Shown here: one piece after another, positions 58,869 to 64,000 of the stretch
Position numbering within the stretch: position 1 is the stretch's first letter
Layout of the letters: each line of letters opens with the position of its first letter
Assembly (NCBI GenBank): GCA_012064385.1
Contig: QRDG01000395.1
Location: 1,136,996 to 1,200,995, forward strand
From: Puccinellia tenuiflora
Taxonomy: Eukaryota; Streptophyta; Magnoliopsida; Poales; Poaceae
Length of the DNA stretch: 64,000 bases
Reading direction: 5' to 3'
Program-made: the position numbers and the translations under genes
The notes under the pieces: generated by a model
What the model saw: the letters and a program-made list of their open reading frames with translations, nothing else
What the model was told of the DNA's origin: nothing
Database searches by the model: none

Positions 58869-59020
58869 ATAGTCCTACAAGGAATCATTGCTTTGATTTA
58901 GGTCCCCATTTTTCAATGGGTCCTCTTTTGTTAGCAACAAGGGTCTTAGGAACCCAAATAGAGCGGTAAATAGGCACATTTCTAGTACCAACAAATTTAG
59001 CATAGACATCTCCATAATAA
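58869..59020 (-). pseudogene. Copia gag-pol linker before protease
   Basis: The minus strand encodes RSIWVPKTLVANKRGPIEKW, the conserved linker found between gag and protease in SIRE-type elements. It is separated from the rest of gag by the Helitron at 59021-62017; the reading frame on either side of the Helitron is compatible. Confidence 0.8.
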
Positions 59021-62017
59021 TCTATACTATAATATTGTAATAGGTGGTGATGGTACGTCATTTTTTTTTTGCCGATTTTGCCCTCACCAAATCACATATT
59101 TACCCACCACTGCCACCCATAAGTCATATGTACTGGTTCGTTTTTTTCCTGTGTACCGATTCATTTTTTTTCTTCCGTCTCCCGTCTTGGTTTGGTACGT
59201 CCTTATCCTCCCGCTTCCTGCGCCGCCGTCCGGAGACCGCGCTCCTCCAGCGTTTCCCTCGCTCCCTCATCCTCCCGCTCCCTTCGCCACCGCCAGGAGG
59301 CCGCGCTTCTCCAGCCGGTTCATTCATTTTGTTCTTCTCTCCCAATCTAACGACACCCCTCCCGAACAGAACACGACCACATCGCCGCCACCCCTCGATC
59401 TCCGGCAACGGGAGCCGCCGCCCTCCTCCGGCCGGTGGAACGGAACGGCCCTTGCCCTAAACTCCCGCGCCACCCTGGTGCACTCCCACGGTTGATCCTG
59501 TCCCTGCGTCCTCCGAATTTGGCCGATGCCACCCGCTTGAGTTGCCAGTTGCCACCGCCGTCAACGCTGTCCTCCAGCACAGACGCCGGAGGCCTAATGC
59601 GGCGGAGACATCCCCTACCCCCTTTCCAGCTCTCTCTGCTCCCCGTCGTTTTTATTCCGTTCCTCTTGGCCGCTCGCTGCCGAATCCTCCTTCTCCAACC
59701 CCGACTAGCCGCGGCGGCGGGAGCATCTGGGATCCGCAAAAACACCTCCAGCAGGTGGCGGGACATGGAAAAATCCTCCACCTCCTATTCCCCGAGCGAT
59801 TCGGATTTGACGGTGCTCCCTTCTCCGACCAAGTCCCCAAGGCGCGTCAGAGTATGTACGCCCTATCAAGTCTCCTCTCTCGGCTGGACCTCCTCTCTAT
59901 GCTCACTCTGAGTAATTTCTTTCGATTTAGCGTTTAAGCTAGCTCTCATCTCTGCATATCTTAAACCGTATTGTAGGAAATTCTGGTTTAGTATGGGGAA
60001 TTGAACGGATTAAATTCTGATGTAGAGCATATTGTTCCTCACATAGGGCTAAGCACCAGACAGAGACATATCGTTGTTTCAGTTCAATTTAACTATTAGC
60101 GAGCACTTAGTTTCATACTTCCACAGTTTATTTTATCTGTAATGAAATTCAGTACAAATCTATCAAGAGTGGGCGCCTCAGCCCCGCTCCGGCCGGCGGA
60201 CGCTCGCGCACCACTCTGGTGAGTCCACTTGCCAGCCAGTTCTATCCGATTCCAATTTGCAAGCACCCGGTTAGTGTTTTCCGCTCGTCTTTGCAATTCT
60301 TTTGTGCAGGAGTAGGAACGTGATGATCTACAAGTCTAATGTTTGTGGTATGCATGTCTGTTGAAACGACTGTTGTTTTTCACATCTAACCAGTCGGTCC
60401 TGTAAGGCAGTGCTGAAGCTACAATTTCATATACTCATAGTCATAGGAGTATATATTCTTATACTGCTCAACTGGATATTGTCGTGTGGGCATGGGTATG
60501 CATCATGTGCAAGAGTGCTTTTAATTGTTTAATATCCCCCAAATGCTTTGTTCTCTATTTATCTTCGGAAAGGCATATTCGGCAAGCTTTAGAAATTAGG
60601 AAGCTTCAAAGTCCACGAGTTACCATTGAAGGAACAGTAATCTGAAACCCTATATGGCAAGGAAAAAAAACATTGGACCATGTCTGTGAAAATTATATGT
60701 ATTGTGAAACATATTGCTTCTAAATAATATTTCAACCTCAGAGGAGGCGGCTAATCACATAGGCCTTTGTTTGAAGGCTGTCAAGTAGAATTGATTTCAA
60801 GTAGAGGCCTACTGCTAGGCTAGAAGCTCATTTTTCTGATTTGCACATTCATGATGTGATCAAGTTAATTGGATGACCATCCTGGAGGTGATGTGCTTCT
60901 TGCCGTGACTGGTGTGACTGGAGAGACACCATCCAGATGCCAATACTAATGTGGATGACCAATACATGTCATGAAATAAATCGATGAACATCAGGTGGTT
61001 TTGATCCAACACATGCATGTGGTTCATGTGCTGATACATGTACAAATTTATGAGCCTATACTTGCACCATTCTTCAGCATTTTGTGCCAAATATTATCGT
61101 TATGTTTTGATACAATTTTTACTTTCTGGCCTGCTTGCAAGCATGATAGTTCTCACCAGCTGGCTTAACTCACCTTTTTTTTGGGAGATTTGAGTTTTAG
61201 AACATGTCATCTTATCATGGCTTCCTTGCAGGTCTATTTCAAAATGACAGACCCCTTTAGTGAGAGATGGCAGAGTGCCCGGATCATAAAATCCTTATGG
61301 GATGTTCTTGCCTTTGCTTCTTTAGCAAAGCTTAAGTGAAGCAATTCTGGTTTGATATATGTTTTAATTACATAGACTCTTGCTATTTTGATTGATAAAC
61401 TCCATTTAGATCATTGAATATCACATGTTTAATCCATCACCTGTGTGTAGCAATATTTGATTTTATAATGCAGAAGTCAGTTACACATTCTGTTTCTTTT
61501 GATTGATCCTCAAATTGCTAAGAATGCATGCTCTTAGCTAATAATTATATTTGTATTTGATCGTTGTTATCGCCTTAAGTTAATACGTATAGAGATTGTT
61601 ATTGCTCTGTTTAATTAATATAGTTGCCTCATGCTATGACAGTTCCAGAGTAGTACTTTAATATCCAACGTCGGTTCAATGTAAAATTTTCTTTTGGTGT
61701 TCTTTATTTGCAGGAACTAAACATTTCGTTTTTAGTTGATCAACCAATGAACTTTTGTTACAGTCCATTTCATATACACACTGTTACAAGAAAACACAAG
61801 TATATATCTATTTTCTTTGAGTTGTTTCTTCTGGTTTATTTTGTTGTCATCATAGGGAACATTCTGCTGAACCATGGAGTTATGTTGAGTTCGGTCAAAT
61901 GGAGAAAAATGTGTTGATTGCTCTTGTTCCGTCGCAACAATTCATCTTTTCCAAACAATGTGTCGATGTAAGTCTTTTTTTTTCTCTCCCGTTGCAACGC
62001 ACGGGCATGTGTGCTAG
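59021..62017 (+). mobile_element. Helitron, 2997 bp, non-autonomous
   Basis: Starts TCTATACTATAATATT after an A (59020) and ends with CTAG (62014-62017) before a T (62018), the Helitron A|T insertion pattern. A hairpin with stem CCCGT/ACGGG (61988-61992 and 62001-62005) lies eight bases before CTAG. The 3' end GTTGCAACGCACGGGCA is a common signature of grass Helitrons. There is no RepHel ORF. The left third is GC-rich and could be a captured gene 5' region (about 59210-59935); 61230-61340 resembles an exon after a TTGCAG acceptor. Neither was identified. Confidence 0.92.
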
Positions 62018-62900
62018 TCAACATATAAGATATAGAAGGGGTTAGTCTTTCCCGCAAAGTCATCATTAGTGGGTTTGCTCCTAGTGGCATCACCACTAGC
62101 AATGTTGGTCTTCTTAACTTCGGGGGTCTTCTTTGCATGGGGAGCCTTCTTTGTTTGAGGGGCCCTAGCATCTTTCATGAAGGACTCCTTCTTCTCCTCC
62201 TCAATGAAACCAACACCACCTCTCCCCTCTTTGGAAGGGACAAACGGCCTCTTACCACGGGAGATGGCATTAGCAAGATTAACTTTCAACCTAGCATTTT
62301 CCTCAATAATATTCGCATGATCACAAGTAATAGGAGTAGAGGAGCTAGGCACATCAATTTTAGATGGTTGAGCTTGAAGTTGTTCATACGACTCTTTGAG
62401 GGTGGAGAGCTCACTCTCCAAAGCCTTGTGAGCCTTAGAGAGCTTCTCTAACTCCTCGGTTAGTCTAGAATGACCAACACCAAGCTCGACCTTTTCTTTC
62501 TTGCAAATTTTATGTTTTGCTCTAGCATGATCACGTTCCTTAATGAGCTTAGCAACAATTGCATTATTCGTTTCTTCTATGGATTCTAGTTGTTCTTCAA
62601 GAGAAACTCTAAGCTCATGTTCTTCTTCAAGGTTATCTTTTAGAGAAGCAATTTCCATGGCATCATCTCTTTCTATTTTACCTTTTACCTCTAGCATCTC
62701 AAGAGCATCATCATATTGACTCATAAGAGTCTCAACATGCTTCTTGGTTTCACCTTGCATGTTAGATATAAAATGATCCAAGGCAACAAGTTCCTCCTTA
62801 ACTTCAAGGCTAGTAGGATCATCTACATTACTCATGGCTTTGGGAGTTGAAGGAGATGATACCTCATTGGCCTTGGCCATAAGACATCTTGCGGAAGAGG
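62014..62900 (-). pseudogene. Copia gag C-terminal part (coiled coil)
   Basis: Encodes a long heptad-like coiled coil (EVKEELVALDHFISNMQGET, LEEEHELRVSLEEQLESIEE, LTEELEKLSKAHKALESELS) and a basic tail (KKAPHAKKTPEVKK). This is typical of the extended gag of SIRE/Maximus-type elements. It is in a different frame from the N-terminal gag; the one-base shift lies near 62880-62900. It is interrupted at 62018 by the Helitron. Confidence 0.82.
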
Positions 62901-64000
62901 TTGAACATTTTCATTGGGGGATTCAAAGAGTGAAGGGGTTGATGAATATGCAATGGCGATCCCGGCCACTTCACTCTTGGTTTCTTCTTCTTCTTCTTCC
63001 CCGGATGAGTATTCCTCTTGAGCAATCAACACCATCCGTTGAGGTTTCTTGTTGGTGGCATTCTTCTTGAAGAATGGCTTCTTGTTGGGGATCTTGGGCT
63101 TAACCTTACGGACAAGTTTGCCTCCATGGTGTTCACGGTTTTCAAAGGGACATTCGGCAACGAAGTGATAGTGATCTTGGCAATTGTAGCACGAACGCAC
63201 CCTTTGGCTACCCTCCTTCTTTCCACTTGACTTGTTCACAAACTCTTTTGCCTTGGATGGACTCTTCCAAAAATCCTTGTGCGAGTGAGACAAAGTGAGA
63301 GCCGAGTAGTCCTTGAGGGTGTCCTCAAGCTCCTTGGGATGCCAATGAGATACATCTTCTTGTTCTTCATCATCATCGTCTTGTGCAATCATCTTGGCCT
63401 TCAAAGCTAGGGGAGAACTCTTGTGCATTCCAATGGCTCTAGCACGAGCATCTTCGGCGTTCTTGGCGGCCACCTTGAATGCGGACATCTCTTGCATGAC
63501 TTCCATTGATGACATAAGGTGATAGTTGTGCCTTCCTTGGAGGCTCTTCAAGTCGGATGACTCAAAGGGCCATAGAGCACTCACATACTTCCTCTTGATC
63601 CATGCATCATCCACATGAGTTGCCCCAAGTGACCGAAATTGAGTGGCAAGGGTCTTGAGTCTTCGATACATGTCTTCATGCTCTTCACCTTCTAACATGA
63701 AAAAGCCCTCGGCTTGGTTGCTCAAGGACTCAAACCTATTCCTCTTCATGCTCTCATTGCCGATGAACTCATTGGTGAAAGTATCCCAAGCTTCTTTGAC
63801 GGTGGTGGCAAGCTCGATGTGGGACATGTGCTTCTCCCCCACGGCGGTTTGGATCATGTTGAGAGCCAATTCATTGAGTTGACAATCAACAACCTCTCTT
63901 CTTGTCATGTTGTTGGGGTCGTGTGCCTTGAAGCCAACCTCGATGATCCTCCAAAGCTCGATTGAAGCACTCTTCATATAAGATCTCATAAGAAATTGCC
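62832..64000 (-). pseudogene. Copia gag N-terminal part, continues beyond window
   Basis: The frame is open at the window edge. It has the UBN2 gag domain (LWRIIEVGFKAHDPNN, LNMIQTAVGEKHMSHIELAT, TVKEAWDTFTNEFIGNES, FFMLEGEEHEDMYRRLKTLA) and a CX2CX4HX4C zinc knuckle (CYNCQDHYHFVAEC) near residue 269 counted from 63989, followed by a basic region. The frame is lost soon after, near 62890. Confidence 0.88.

Larger units (their letters stand above)
51005..64000 (-). mobile_element. SIRE/Maximus-like Copia element, 5' end beyond window
   Basis: Minus-strand order, from right to left: gag (62014-64000), a Helitron insertion (59021-62017), pol (55486-59020), an extra ORF (52892-54595), polypurine tract and 3' LTR (51005-52479). 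The insertion point is in the MULE transposase; the five bases before it (51000-51004) are CTATT and the matching copy should lie beyond 64000. A long gag with coiled coil, the extra 3' ORF and Copia-order pol suggest the SIRE (Maximus) lineage. Gag, protease and pol carry a frameshift, a nonsense codon and a second frameshift respectively, so this copy is inactive. Confidence 0.88.

Noticed and set aside
59044..59937. Proline/serine-rich frames in the Helitron as genes
   Set aside because: Overlapping frames on both strands in a GC-rich stretch with no identifiable domain; at most a captured fragment.

Overview
The window is nuclear DNA of a grass, most likely a Triticeae species (wheat, barley, rye or Aegilops). 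The reasons are introns with GT-AG borders, grass-type gene sequences, and nested LTR retrotransposons whose ends match the Angela/BARE-type and Athila-type (Sabrina/WHAM-like) families common in that tribe. Family names given here come from recognised sequence signatures and were not searched. Roughly three quarters of the window is transposon.

Layout. 1-2294 is the 5' part of a Copia element on the minus strand (131-bp LTR, primer site, gag, start of pol), inserted in a LINE remnant (2295-3170). 3175-4412 is the decayed start of a second Copia-like element. 5570-16190 and 42560-48430 hold three related units, each made of an F-box/FBD gene copy on the minus strand followed by a LINE remnant. 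Copy A (5570-8692) is a 3' remnant. Copy B (12090-13763) is complete apart from a 156-bp hAT MITE in its first exon. Copy C (44908-46410) reads as one complete gene except for a single ambiguous base (N at 46126).

15040-37450 is one LINE carrying a four-level nest: LINE <- Gypsy solo LTR (16193-33914, repeat CCAGG) <- Athila-lineage element (17281-33484, repeat CCTAG) <- Angela-type Copia (24173-32456, repeat GGCAG). All three insertions keep perfect 5-bp target duplications. A further solo LTR (35066-37378, repeat CCCTT) sits in the far end of the same LINE, whose 5' segment is inverted in the manner of twin priming.

The one clear conserved single-copy host gene is ATG5 (autophagy), 38912-41945, plus strand, eight exons with consistent phases, about 371 codons. 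Its upstream region carries a ~686-bp tandem duplication, and its last codons abut a LINE fragment. Downstream come F-box copy C, another LINE piece, and a MuDR-type (MULE) transposon whose damaged transposase is cut at 51004 by a large SIRE/Maximus-like Copia element (51005 to beyond 64000, minus strand). That element has 3' LTR, an extra 3' ORF, pol, and gag, with a 2997-bp Helitron (59021-62017) inside it.

No rRNA genes, CRISPR arrays or bacterial features were found. I found no wholly new system. The points most worth a second look are the twin-primed LINE, the pol-less but very young Angela-type element, a tRNA-like segment inside a hAT element, the MITE-disrupted F-box gene, and the palindromic subrepeat arrays in two LTRs.
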